This document shows positions 48,452 to 55,716 of a stretch of 64,000 bases of DNA, one piece after another; position 1 is the first letter of the stretch, and each line of letters starts with the position of its first letter. The position numbers and the translations under genes are program-made. A model generated the notes under the pieces. The model made no database searches, had not been told where the DNA came from, and saw only the letters and a program-made list of their open reading frames with translations. Source of the stretch: Amycolatopsis sp. FDAARGOS 1241 (GTDB taxonomy: Bacteria > Actinomycetota > Actinomycetes > Mycobacteriales > Pseudonocardiaceae); the NCBI RefSeq assembly GCF_016889705.1, contig NZ_CP069526.1, positions 7,327,001 to 7,391,000 on the forward strand. Direction: 5' to 3'.

Positions 48452-48952
48452 TCACGCGAGCGAGACGGCCAGCTCCTCGAGCGCGTCCAGCTGCTCCTGC
48501 ATGCCACCCTCCATCCCGGACTCGATGATCGCGTCGCGTACTTGCCTGCTGCCGGTTTCCGTGAGCAGCGTGAGTGTGGTGCGGTCGCCGGTCCCGGCGA
48601 ACGTGGTCGTGACCAGGACGGCGTCCTCGTCCGGCGCGCCGGACTGCTCGTAGACCTCGGTGTGCACGAGCCGCTCGTTCGGCACGATCTCGCGGTACTC
48701 GCCGTGGAAGGAGACCTCGAACCCCCCGTTGGCCTCCATCGCGTAGCGCCACCGGCCGCCGACGCGCAAGTCGATCTCGACGGTCTTCATCGTGCCGCGT
48801 TTGCCTGCCCAGAAGCGCTTCACCAGGTCCGGCGTGGTCCACGCGCGGTAGACCAGGTGCCGGGGCGCGGCGAACTCGCGCGTGATCAGGATCTGGTCAT
48901 CGGCCGGCAGCGTCACCTTCGCCGTGCCCGTTGTCGTGCGTGTCTCGGTCAT
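48452..48952 (-). CDS. SRPBCC/AHSA1-type protein
   Basis: 166 residues. The START-like fold signature is ITREFAAPRHLVYRAWTTPDLVKRFWAGKRGTMKTVEIDLRVGGRWRY, of the activator-of-Hsp90 (AHSA1) domain type found beside ArsR regulators. The gene starts inside the 3' end of the arsR gene (56-nt overlap), a frequent pairing. Function is probably binding of a hydrophobic ligand. Confidence 0.88.
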   Translation of the reverse strand: MTETRTTTGTAKVTLPADDQILITREFAAPRHLVYRAWTTPDLVKRFWAGKRGTMKTVEIDLRVGGRWRYAMEANGGFEVSFHGEYREIVPNERLVHTEVYEQSGAPDEDAVLVTTTFAGTGDRTTLTLLTETGSRQVRDAIIESGMEGGMQEQLDALEELAVSLA

Positions 48953-49292
48953 CTGTCTCACCCTCGGTTCGGTCGAGTTCCTCCAGCACGGAATCCAGCA
49001 GCTCGAACCGCTCCTCCCAAGCGCGCTCGAACCGGCGCACCCAGTCGTGGATCGGCTTCAGGGCGCGGCCGTTGAGCCGGTAGAGCCGCTGGCGTCCTTC
49101 GTCGCGGACGTCGACCGCACCCACTTCGCGCAGCACGCGCAGGTGCTTCGACACCTGCGGCTGCCCCAGCCCGAGCAGCCGGACGAGGTCGTTCACGGGG
49201 TGCTCGCCGCCGGCGAGCACGTCCAGGATTTCCCGCCGCCGGGGCTCCGCCACGGCGTTGAACACGTCGGTCGTCGTCGCTGCTCGTGCCAT
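48897..49292 (-). CDS. ArsR-family regulator
   Basis: 131 residues. The winged helix is AVAEPRRREILDVLAGGEHPVNDLVRLLGLGQPQVSKHLRVLREVGAVDVRDEGRQRLYRL. No metal-binding cysteine pair is visible, so it probably senses a non-metal cue or acts with the co-encoded SRPBCC protein. Confidence 0.9.
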   Translation of the reverse strand: MARAATTTDVFNAVAEPRRREILDVLAGGEHPVNDLVRLLGLGQPQVSKHLRVLREVGAVDVRDEGRQRLYRLNGRALKPIHDWVRRFERAWEERFELLDSVLEELDRTEGETDDRDTHDNGHGEGDAAGR

Positions 49293-49322
49293 GCGACCAT
49301 CATATGCCGATATGGGTATGCG

Positions 49323-49916
49323 TCAAGAGGCTGCCGGACGAGCCCGCACGTGGAACCGTTCACCCTGCGGCCCGAACAGGGCGAGGACCTCACACGGCAC
49401 GTCGCCGGGGTTGCCGAACCAGTGCGGCACGTGCGTGTCGAACTCCACGACCTCACCCGGCTTGAGGATCACGTCGTGCTCGCCGAGGATCAGCCGCAAC
49501 TGTCCGGAAAGGACGTACGCCCACTCGTAGCCCTCGTGCACCCGGGGTTCGGGGTCGCTGTCGGGCCAGCGCGGCGGGAAGATCTGCTTGTACGCGCGCA
49601 GCCCGCCGGGCCGGCGCGTCAGCGGGATGAACGTGATGCCGTGGCGCACGAACGAGCGCGTCCGCAACCGCGGATCGCCGGTCGGCGCGGTGCCGACCAG
49701 CTCGTCCAGCGGCACCTGGTGGGCGCGCGCGAGGGTGAGCAGCAGCTCCAGCGTGGGCTTGCGCTGACCCGATTCGAGCCGCGAGAGCGTGCTCACCGAG
49801 ATGCCGGTGGTCTCCGAGAGCTGCGCGAGTGTCGCGTTGCGCTGCTGGCGCAGCGCTCGCAGCCGCAGGCCGACCGTTTCGAGGACGTCGTCGACGTCCG
49901 GGAGTTCACCGTCCAT
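49323..49916 (-). CDS. XRE-cupin regulator
   Basis: 197 residues. The HTH is LRLRALRQQRNATLAQLSETTGISVSTLSRLESGQRKPTLELL, with a C-terminal cupin (HEGYEWAYVLSGQLRLILGEHDVILKPGEVVEFDTHVPHWFGNPG) that binds small ligands. The start is ATG 49916 because the upstream in-frame codons cross an operator-like dyad. It probably controls the divergent FAD oxidoreductase. Confidence 0.88.
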   Translation of the reverse strand: MDGELPDVDDVLETVGLRLRALRQQRNATLAQLSETTGISVSTLSRLESGQRKPTLELLLTLARAHQVPLDELVGTAPTGDPRLRTRSFVRHGITFIPLTRRPGGLRAYKQIFPPRWPDSDPEPRVHEGYEWAYVLSGQLRLILGEHDVILKPGEVVEFDTHVPHWFGNPGDVPCEVLALFGPQGERFHVRARPAAS

Positions 49917-49923
49917 GCCTCTA

Positions 49924-49940
49924 TTTGCCACTTCGGCAAA
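49924..49940. promoter_or_regulatory. operator-like dyad for the XRE-cupin gene
   Basis: TTTGCC-ACTTC-GGCAAA is a perfect inverted repeat, with an exact TTGACA on the minus strand just upstream (49952-49947). It overlaps the promoter of the regulator and lies about 70 bp from the divergent oxidoreductase start. Confidence 0.65.
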
Positions 49941-50010
49941 CTTATTTGTCAAGCCGGCGAGATCGCCGGATAGTCCGAAGCGGAGACGGACACACAGGAG
50001 GGATCCACAG

Positions 50011-51018
50011 GTGAACGAGAACTACGACGTCGTGGTGGTCGGCGGTGGGGCCGCGGGCTTGAGCGGCGCGGTGGCGCTGGCGCGCTCCCGGCGCTCGGTT
50101 CTGGTGGTCGACGCCGGCGAGCCGCGCAATGCCCCGGCCGGCCACGTGCACAACTACCTGGCAAGAGAAAGCACGCCACCCGCCGAACTGCTGGCGATCG
50201 GCCGCGAGGAGGTGCTCGGCTACGGGGGCGAGGTCGTGCGCGGTGAAGTCACCTCGGCCGCCGCGCTCGACGGCGGCGGGTTCGCGGTGGGGCTGGGCGA
50301 CGGCCGGACCACGCAGGCGCGCCGCCTGCTGGTGGCGACCGGCCTCGTCGACGAGCTGCCCGAAGTGGCCGGTGTTGCCGAAAGGTGGGGTCGCGACGTG
50401 CTGCACTGCCCGTACTGCCACGGCTGGGAGGCGCGCGATCGGGCGATCGGCGTGCTCGCCACGAACCCGATGGCCGTGCACCAGGCGCTCGTGTGGCGGC
50501 AGCTGACCGACGACGTGGTCGTGTTCTCCCACACCGCGGCGGAGTTCGACGCCGAGCAGCTCGACCAGCTGGCGGCGCGCGGGATCCGCGTCGTGGCGGG
50601 CGAAGTAGCGGCACTGCGCGTGGAGGGCGACCAGCTGACGGGGGTCGAGCTGGCGTCCGGCGAAGTGGTGGCGCGCGAATTCGTCGTGGTCGCGCCGCGC
50701 TTCACCGCGCGGGCCGGCGTGCTCGAGCAGCTGGGGCTCGAGCCGGTGGAGACGGTGGTCGGCGGGCAGGTCATCGGCAGCACGGTGCCGGCCGACCCCA
50801 CGGGCGCGACCGAAGTGCCCGGCGTGTGGGTGGCCGGGAACGTGGCGGACCTGAAAGCGCAGGTCGTGATCTCCGCGGCCGCCGGGCTCACGGCCGGCTC
50901 GATGATCAACGCCGATCTGGTGGCCGAAGACGTGCGGCGAGCGCAGTCGCGGTTCTCGCACGAGGTGGAACGCGAAGTCGCCGCGCTCGTCGGCGGCCCG
51001 GACCGGCACGGGGTGTGA
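50011..51018 (+). CDS. thioredoxin-reductase-like NAD(P)/FAD oxidoreductase
   Basis: 335 residues. The FAD motif is DVVVVGGGAAGLSGAVALA, the redox pair is in CPYCHGWE (C133, C136) and the C-terminal FAD motif is PGVWVAGNVADLKAQVVISAAAGLTAG. It resembles the low-Mr thioredoxin reductases, but with a different NADPH-loop context. This class includes holothin/gliotoxin-type dithiol oxidases, so a dithiol substrate is possible. AGGAGGG precedes the GTG. Confidence 0.88.
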   Translation: MNENYDVVVVGGGAAGLSGAVALARSRRSVLVVDAGEPRNAPAGHVHNYLARESTPPAELLAIGREEVLGYGGEVVRGEVTSAAALDGGGFAVGLGDGRTTQARRLLVATGLVDELPEVAGVAERWGRDVLHCPYCHGWEARDRAIGVLATNPMAVHQALVWRQLTDDVVVFSHTAAEFDAEQLDQLAARGIRVVAGEVAALRVEGDQLTGVELASGEVVAREFVVVAPRFTARAGVLEQLGLEPVETVVGGQVIGSTVPADPTGATEVPGVWVAGNVADLKAQVVISAAAGLTAGSMINADLVAEDVRRAQSRFSHEVEREVAALVGGPDRHGV

Positions 51019-51641
51019 CGGTGGAGCACAAGGAAGTTCCCTTCGACGAAACGTCGTGGGACGAGTGGTACCGGTCGGCGCCGGTCATCTGGAGTGGGAA
51101 GCCCAATGCGCAGCTCGTGACCGAGGCCGGTGGTCTCACGCCGGGGACTGCGCTTGACGCCGGCTGTGGAGAAGGTGGCGATGCGGTGTGGCTCGCGCAG
51201 AACGGGTGGCGGGTTGTGGCGGCGGACTTTTCCGCGACCGCCCTGGAGCGAGGGGCGGTGCAGGCCGAGGAGCTCGGGGTGGCGGACCGGGTTCGGTGGC
51301 GTGCGGTGGATTTGGCGGAGTGGGTGCCTGAGGAGAAGTACGACTTGGTGACGTCGCACTTCCTGCATTTGGCGTCGGTGCAACGGGAGGTGATCTTCGG
51401 GCGCCTGGCTGAGGCGGTGGCGCCGGGTGGGACGTTGCTGATCGTGGGCCATCATCCGTCCGATGTGGAAGGTGGGCATCGGCTGGATGTGCCTGACCTG
51501 TTTTTCCTCGCGGAGGATGTGGCGGGGACGTTGGACGGGATGTGGGAGTCGGTGAAGACGGAAGCCCGCGAGCGGAAGGCTGTGATCGAGGGGGAGGAGG
51601 TGGTGATTCGGGACACGGTGTTGGTGGCGCGGAGGCGGTGA
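51015..51641 (+). CDS. class I SAM-dependent methyltransferase (TehB-like)
   Basis: 208 residues. Motif I is ALDAGCGEGGDAVWLAQNGWRVVAADFS, typical of TehB and thiopurine-type methyltransferases. GTG 51015 overlaps the oxidoreductase stop (GTGA), so the two are coupled. Next to a dithiol oxidase-like enzyme, an S-methylation role is an inference. From about 51160 the codon style becomes more T/G-rich than in its neighbours. Confidence 0.85.
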   Translation: MTVEHKEVPFDETSWDEWYRSAPVIWSGKPNAQLVTEAGGLTPGTALDAGCGEGGDAVWLAQNGWRVVAADFSATALERGAVQAEELGVADRVRWRAVDLAEWVPEEKYDLVTSHFLHLASVQREVIFGRLAEAVAPGGTLLIVGHHPSDVEGGHRLDVPDLFFLAEDVAGTLDGMWESVKTEARERKAVIEGEEVVIRDTVLVARRR

Positions 51642-51780
51642 GGGGCTTGGGGGCCTCGCGGGGGTGTGTCGGGGGGATGCGGGTCCTCGCGGGGCGTGTT
51701 GCTGTTGGGCTGTGGCTGGGATGCGGTCCTGCACGGGGGCGTGTCGCCTGGCGTATGCACCCCGGAGCGCGAGTGTGACG
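51642..51780. other. GT-rich gap with short imperfect repeats
   Basis: The plus strand is strongly G+T biased, with repeated blocks such as CTCGCGGGG, GGATGCGG and CGTGTNGC. No gene is supported. It leads into the second hairpin element. Confidence 0.4.
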
Positions 51781-51870
51781 ACGGCCGCTGACCCCGTGTC
51801 AAGGCGGGAAAGCGTGCCTTGACACGGGGTCGGCGGCCGTGTGGAGGCTTCGGATCGAGATGCCGGGCGG
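51781..51870. repeat. covarying hairpin element, copy B
   Basis: A 25-bp stem with a single G-T pair (51781-51805 with 51816-51840) closes the 10-nt loop GGGAAAGCGT. Inner TCAAGGC...GCCTTGACA, the loop and the tail GGCTTCGGATCGAG (51846-51859) match copy A. The outer stem differs in sequence yet stays complementary. It adjoins the truncated 5' end of a permease fragment. Confidence 0.7.
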
Positions 51871-51892
51871 GGGCTGGGTGCAGGACACTTGG

Positions 51893-52382
51893 CGTAGTTC
51901 GTCGCGATGCGCCCGCGCGTGCCGAACAACCCGAGCAGCGAGACGCCGCGGAGCGGCACCGCCTGTCCGTGCTCGGCGGGCTCGCCGCCCTGTCCCTGGA
52001 CGCAATGGCGTCCGTCGCCTACGGGCCCGAGGCGATCGTGCTGGTGCTCGCCGTCGCGGGCGGCGCGGGACTCGGGTTCGCGGTGCCGGTGACGCTGGCG
52101 ATCGCGCTGCTGCTCACCGTGCTCACGTTCTCCTACCGCCAGGTCTTCGCGGCCTTCCCCGACGGCGGCGGCGCGTACGGCGTGAACCGCGCGCACCTCG
52201 GCCGACGGGCTTCGCTCGTGGCGGCCGAGTCACTGGTCATCGACTACGTGCTCAACTTCGCCGTGTCGGTGGCCGCCGGTGTCGCCGCTCTGACGTCGGC
52301 GTTCCCGGAACTGCTGCCCTACCCGACGTGGTTGTGCCTCGCGGTGCTGGCAGTCGTGACGGGGTGAACCTGCGCGGCATCG
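51893..52382 (+). pseudogene. APC-family permease, N-terminal fragment
   Basis: The first ~150 residues of an APC permease are clear (LSLDAMASVAYGPEAIVLVLAVAGGAGLGFAVPVTLAI, TFSYRQVFAAFPDGGGAYGVNRAHLGRRASLVAAESL). No start codon is present between hairpin element B and the coding part. At the other end the frame breaks at a GGGG run (ACGGGGTGA), after which GVNLRGI continues in another frame, and then an unrelated fragment begins. It is truncated at both ends. Confidence 0.8.
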
Positions 52383-52699
52383 ACCTGCCCCGCCGCACGG
52401 TGACCGCCACGTTCGCGTCGGGCGAAGGCCGGCAGACCCACACGGAATCCGCCCCCTCGCTCTCGCTGGTGCTCCTGCTGGCCGGCGTGCTGCCGACGCC
52501 GGACAAGACCGTCGTCGCGGTCGGATCCGACGGCGACGGCGCGGCGGTGACCCTCGCCGAAGAATCGGCCGGCGGCCGCCCACTGCTGCTCTCGATGGCC
52601 GAAGACGGCGCGCCGCTCGACCTCCCCCGCCTCGTCCCCCTGGGCGGCGTGAAGGGCGGCCGCTACGTCTCGGAGGTCACGGCGCTCGCCGTGAGCTGA
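52383..52699 (+). pseudogene. molybdopterin-oxidoreductase-like C-terminal fragment
   Basis: The frame ending at 52699 reads TVTATFASGEGRQTHTES...VVAVGSDGDGAAVTLAEE...LPRLVPLGGVKGGRYVSEV. This matches the last ~100 residues of small molybdopterin-binding (sulfite-oxidase-like) proteins. Its own N-terminal part is missing; it is joined directly to the permease fragment, which indicates an old deletion. Confidence 0.65.
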
Positions 52700-52704
52700 T
52701 CCCG

Positions 52705-53025
52705 TCAGCGGTGGTGGACCGAGGCCACCGCGTACAGGTGCGGGTCGAAGCTCGCCAGCGCGGCCGCCGCGGCCATGTGCTCCCGGCAGCCGGGATCGGC
52801 GAGCATCGCCTGGTACTCCTCGACACTCGCCCACTGCGCGTAGTTGACGACGCGGGTTCCGTCGGTGCTCGCGTGGATGTTCGCGGACACGAAGCCCGGG
52901 CGGTGGCGGATCGCCTCTTCCGTGGCCGCGGTCAGCACGTCGACCAATTCCCGCTGACGCCGCGGGTCGACGGTGAACACGTTGACCAGCGTCGCGACGT
53001 CCGCGGCCGGATCGATCGTCGTCAT
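52705..53025 (-). CDS. antibiotic biosynthesis monooxygenase (ABM) family protein
   Basis: 106 residues, a ferredoxin-like ABM fold (VATLVNVFTVDPRRQRELVDVLTAATEEAIRHRPGFVSANIH...RVVNYAQWASVEEYQAML). Members act as quinol monooxygenases or detoxify quinones; the type here is not fixed by sequence. It is divergent from a MarR gene through a shared operator, so it is the likely MarR target. Confidence 0.88.
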   Translation of the reverse strand: MTTIDPAADVATLVNVFTVDPRRQRELVDVLTAATEEAIRHRPGFVSANIHASTDGTRVVNYAQWASVEEYQAMLADPGCREHMAAAAALASFDPHLYAVASVHHR

Positions 53026-53035
53026 GACTCCTCCT

Positions 53036-53080
53036 ATGTCAGGTTCCTGACATGCACAGTATGTGTAAGGTTCCTGACAT
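53036..53080. promoter_or_regulatory. MarR operators, one overlapping the marR start codon
   Basis: ATGTCAGG-TT-CCTGACAT (53036-53053) is a perfect dyad. A second copy with one degenerate half, GTGTAAGG-TT-CCTGACAT, sits at 53063-53080 and contains the first two bases of the marR ATG. Centres are 27 bp apart. Binding would block both divergent genes. Confidence 0.8.
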
Positions 53081-53510
53081 GAGTCAAGCTGAAACCACGG
53101 CCCGGCCCGGTTACCTGGTCAAGCGCACGCAGCAGGCGCTGCGCCAAGCGTGCGACGAGAGCCTGCGGCCGATCGGGCTGTCGATGTCGCAGTACGCGGT
53201 GCTGCGCGCGCTGGCCGACCACCCCGGCGCCTCGTCGGCCGAGTTGGCACGGCAGTGCTTCGTCACCCGCCAGTCGCTGCGGGACGTCCTCAGCGGACTG
53301 CGCACGGCGAACCTCGTGACCGTGGCCGAGAAGGCTTCGACCGGCCGCGCGCGGCCGGTGACCCTGACCCGCGCCGGCCTCGCCCAACTCGAAGCCGCCG
53401 AGCAGGTGGTCTTCGACGCCGAGGACCGCATGCTGACGGGCTTGTCCCCCACGGAGCGCCGACGGCTGGCCGATCTGCTGCGCAAGTGCGCGGAAAACCT
53501 CGACAGCTGA
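53079..53510 (+). CDS. MarR-family regulator
   Basis: 143 residues from ATG 53079. The winged helix is LSMSQYAVLRALADHPGASSAELARQCFVTRQSLRDVLSGLRTANLVTVAEKASTGRARPVTLT. It probably senses phenolic or quinone-like compounds and represses the divergent monooxygenase. The upstream in-frame codons (53052-53078) lie inside the operators and are not used. Confidence 0.9.
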   Translation: MSQAETTARPGYLVKRTQQALRQACDESLRPIGLSMSQYAVLRALADHPGASSAELARQCFVTRQSLRDVLSGLRTANLVTVAEKASTGRARPVTLTRAGLAQLEAAEQVVFDAEDRMLTGLSPTERRRLADLLRKCAENLDS

Positions 53511-53843
53511 CCAGCCGGCGAGCTCTCCGGCAGAGGCCGAACGACGAGCAACCCCGGCCCGCCCGCTTCCTGCGGCACCGGACCGACCGGCGATCACCTT
53601 GCCGGGCTTAGGACAGTCCCGCGATCCCGACCGGCGGCCACCACAGCGAACCCCCGAACCCGGCACCGCGAGCGTCCCGGTCAGCGAAACCCTTGCAGCG
53701 CCTGACATCCGTCCTGTCACGACGATCCCGATGAGCGGAACCTCGCGGCATCCGAATGGCCTATGGTCCGAATGGCAGCATTGGTCTATACCATTTGGAC
53801 AAGGTTTCCCCGTTCTCCAGGTCCCCGCTGTGGAGGTTTCACG
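53511..53843. other. gene-free promoter region of the chitinase
   Basis: No gene is supported in this gap. Its right half carries the DasR-type site at 53782-53793 and the GGAGG at 53832-53836 of the chitinase gene. The left half is ordinary GC-rich spacer. Confidence 0.6.
53782..53793. promoter_or_regulatory. DasR-responsive element (dre)
   Basis: TGGTCTATACCA differs by one base from the palindromic core TGGTCTAGACCA found upstream of chitinase genes in Streptomyces, and from the DasR consensus. It lies about 50 bp before the chitinase start, within the likely promoter. DasR releases it in response to glucosamine-6-phosphate. Confidence 0.75.
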
Positions 53844-54830
53844 ATGAGGCTCCCCTCTCCCCGCAGGTTGCTCGCCGCGCTGGGTGGCGTGCTGGCCGTC
53901 GCCGCCGGGGTGGCGGCCACGCCGGCCGGTGCGAGTGTCACCGCGGCCGGCTCGCCCGTGCCGGTCGCGCCGTATGTCGACATGGGGGCGTGGCCGACGC
54001 CCGTGCTGTCGGCCATGTCGTCGAAGGGTGGTGTGAAGGGCTTCACGCTCGGGTTCGTCACCGGCGCCGGCTGCAAGGCCAGCTGGTTCAACGCCTACGA
54101 CCCGCGCTCGGCGTGGCAAGCGGCCGAGATCGCGAAGATCCGGTCCGCCGGTGGCGACGTGAAGGTGTCCTTCGGTGGCGCGTCGGGCATCGAACTAGCG
54201 CAGGCGTGTACCAGCGTGTCCGCGCTCGCGGCCGAGTACGACGCGGTCGTGAAGGCCTACGGTCTCAAGTACATCGACCTCGACATCGAGGGCGCGGCCG
54301 TCGCCGACACCGCGTCGATCCAGCGGCGCTCGCAGGCGTTGAAGACCGTGCAGGACAACAACCCCGGCCTGAAGATCTCGCTGACGCTGCCGGTGCTGCC
54401 GAACGGTCTCGACTCCAACGGCGTGGGCGTCGTCAACGCCGCCAAGGCCGCGGGCGTGAACCTCGATCTGGTCAACGTCATGGCGATGGACTACTACCAG
54501 GGCGCCGGCGACCAGGGCGCGAAGGCGATCTCCGCGGCCAGGGCCACTCAGGTCCAGGTCAAGTCCCTTTTCGGGCTCTCGGACTCGGCCGCGTGGAAGA
54601 AGGTCGGGCTCACGCCGATGTTGGGGGTGAACGACTCGCAGAACGAGATCTTCTACCAGAAGGACGCCACCGCCGTGGTGAACTTCGCGAAGAGCGTGCA
54701 CCTCGGCATGCTGTCCTTCTGGGAGGCCGGCCGCGACGCCAACGCGTGCAACGGAGCGCTCTACCGCTGCACCAACATCACCCAGCAGCCGTACGAGTTC
54801 TCGAAGATCTTCTCGGGTTACACCGGCTGA
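53844..54830 (+). CDS. secreted GH18 chitinase
   Basis: 328 residues. A signal peptide MRLPSPRRLLAALGGVLAVA...GASVTA leads to a single TIM-barrel GH18 domain. The catalytic DxDxE is D145-L-D147-I-E149 in YIDLDIEG, and DLVNVMAMDYY is the family beta-6 motif. No chitin-binding module is attached. TGGAGG 7 nt upstream fixes the start. Expression is likely controlled by the DasR-type site. Confidence 0.9.
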   Translation: MRLPSPRRLLAALGGVLAVAAGVAATPAGASVTAAGSPVPVAPYVDMGAWPTPVLSAMSSKGGVKGFTLGFVTGAGCKASWFNAYDPRSAWQAAEIAKIRSAGGDVKVSFGGASGIELAQACTSVSALAAEYDAVVKAYGLKYIDLDIEGAAVADTASIQRRSQALKTVQDNNPGLKISLTLPVLPNGLDSNGVGVVNAAKAAGVNLDLVNVMAMDYYQGAGDQGAKAISAARATQVQVKSLFGLSDSAAWKKVGLTPMLGVNDSQNEIFYQKDATAVVNFAKSVHLGMLSFWEAGRDANACNGALYRCTNITQQPYEFSKIFSGYTG

Positions 54831-54844
54831 GCCGCGCCGACGCT

Positions 54845-54885
54845 CCCGCGGTCCGGGTGTCCACCGTGGACACCCGGACCGCGGG
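54845..54885. terminator. bidirectional long hairpin, chitinase / HAD phosphatase
   Basis: A perfect 19-bp stem (54845-54863 with 54867-54885) around CCG lies between the convergent stops. No U-tract follows on either side. Confidence 0.7.
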
Positions 54886-54892
54886 CGTCAGT

Positions 54893-54924
54893 GCAGGGCG
54901 AGGATCAAGCAGGGCGAGGATCAA
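54893..54924. repeat. 16-bp tandem duplication across the HAD stop codon
   Basis: GCAGGGCGAGGATCAA occurs at 54893-54908 and immediately again at 54909-54924. The second copy contains the TGA (54921-54923) of the phosphatase gene, read on the minus strand. Confidence 0.8.
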
Positions 54925-55682
54925 GGCAGGTAGTACATCGGGTTCGGCAGCTTCACCGGGTGGTCGGCGTACCCACCCTCGAGGTCGCTGAACTGGTCAC
55001 CGAGGTTGAGCACGATGTGCGCGCCCGTCGCCTGGATGTGGGCGCGCGTGCCGGACTTGTACTGGATCGTCGTGCAGGTCAGGCCGCACGGCAGGTAGTC
55101 CGGCGCCGTGCCGGCCGGCTTGAAGAACGCGCCCGCGGGAGCCGGGTACCCCTCGTTGGCGAGGTTCTTCAGCGACTGTGGACCCTGCGGCTGGCTGCGC
55201 CCGGTGAGGAAGTAGATCTTCACGCCACGCTGCGCCGCCCAGTTCGCCAGCTCCAGCACGGGCTTGTTGGCCACGAACGTGCCGTTGTCGATCGCCTGCT
55301 GCTGCTTCACCGGGTCGAAGCCGAAGTCGTTGTCGGCCTCCCAGCCGTAGGTGATCTCCGAGGTGTCGTCGACGTCGAGCACGATCGCCGGGTTCTTGAC
55401 CTTGCCCAGCTTCTGCGTGAGGTAGTGCTTCGCGTCGGCGACCACGCGCTGGGTGTCGGTGACGAACCTGCTGGTGTCGGAGTAGTGGTGCTTGCCCGCC
55501 GCGTCGAGGTAGTCGCCGTAGTAGGCCTTCACGTCGTTCTTGACCTGGCCGATGTTCGCCGGCTCACGCCCGTGGGCGGCGGTCACGGCGTCGGAACCGG
55601 CCAGCGCGGTCGCACCACCCACGACGGTGGCGCCGATCGCGGCTGCGGCGGCGAGCTTGAGCAGAGCGGGAAAACGAGACAC
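54921..55682 (-). CDS. secreted HAD-superfamily acid phosphatase
   Basis: 253 residues. A signal peptide MSRFPALLKLAAAAAIG...GGATALA is followed by a class-B/vegetative-storage-type HAD domain: DVDDT with D103, D105 and T107 (nucleophile D103), then FLTGRSQP (motif II) and VLNLGDQFSDLEGG (motif IV). It would remove phosphate from organic esters outside the cell. Confidence 0.9.
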   Translation of the reverse strand: MSRFPALLKLAAAAAIGATVVGGATALAGSDAVTAAHGREPANIGQVKNDVKAYYGDYLDAAGKHHYSDTSRFVTDTQRVVADAKHYLTQKLGKVKNPAIVLDVDDTSEITYGWEADNDFGFDPVKQQQAIDNGTFVANKPVLELANWAAQRGVKIYFLTGRSQPQGPQSLKNLANEGYPAPAGAFFKPAGTAPDYLPCGLTCTTIQYKSGTRAHIQATGAHIVLNLGDQFSDLEGGYADHPVKLPNPMYYLP

Positions 55683-55716
55683 GGCGACCCCTCCGGTGTC
55701 GTTGGTGAATTCCGGG

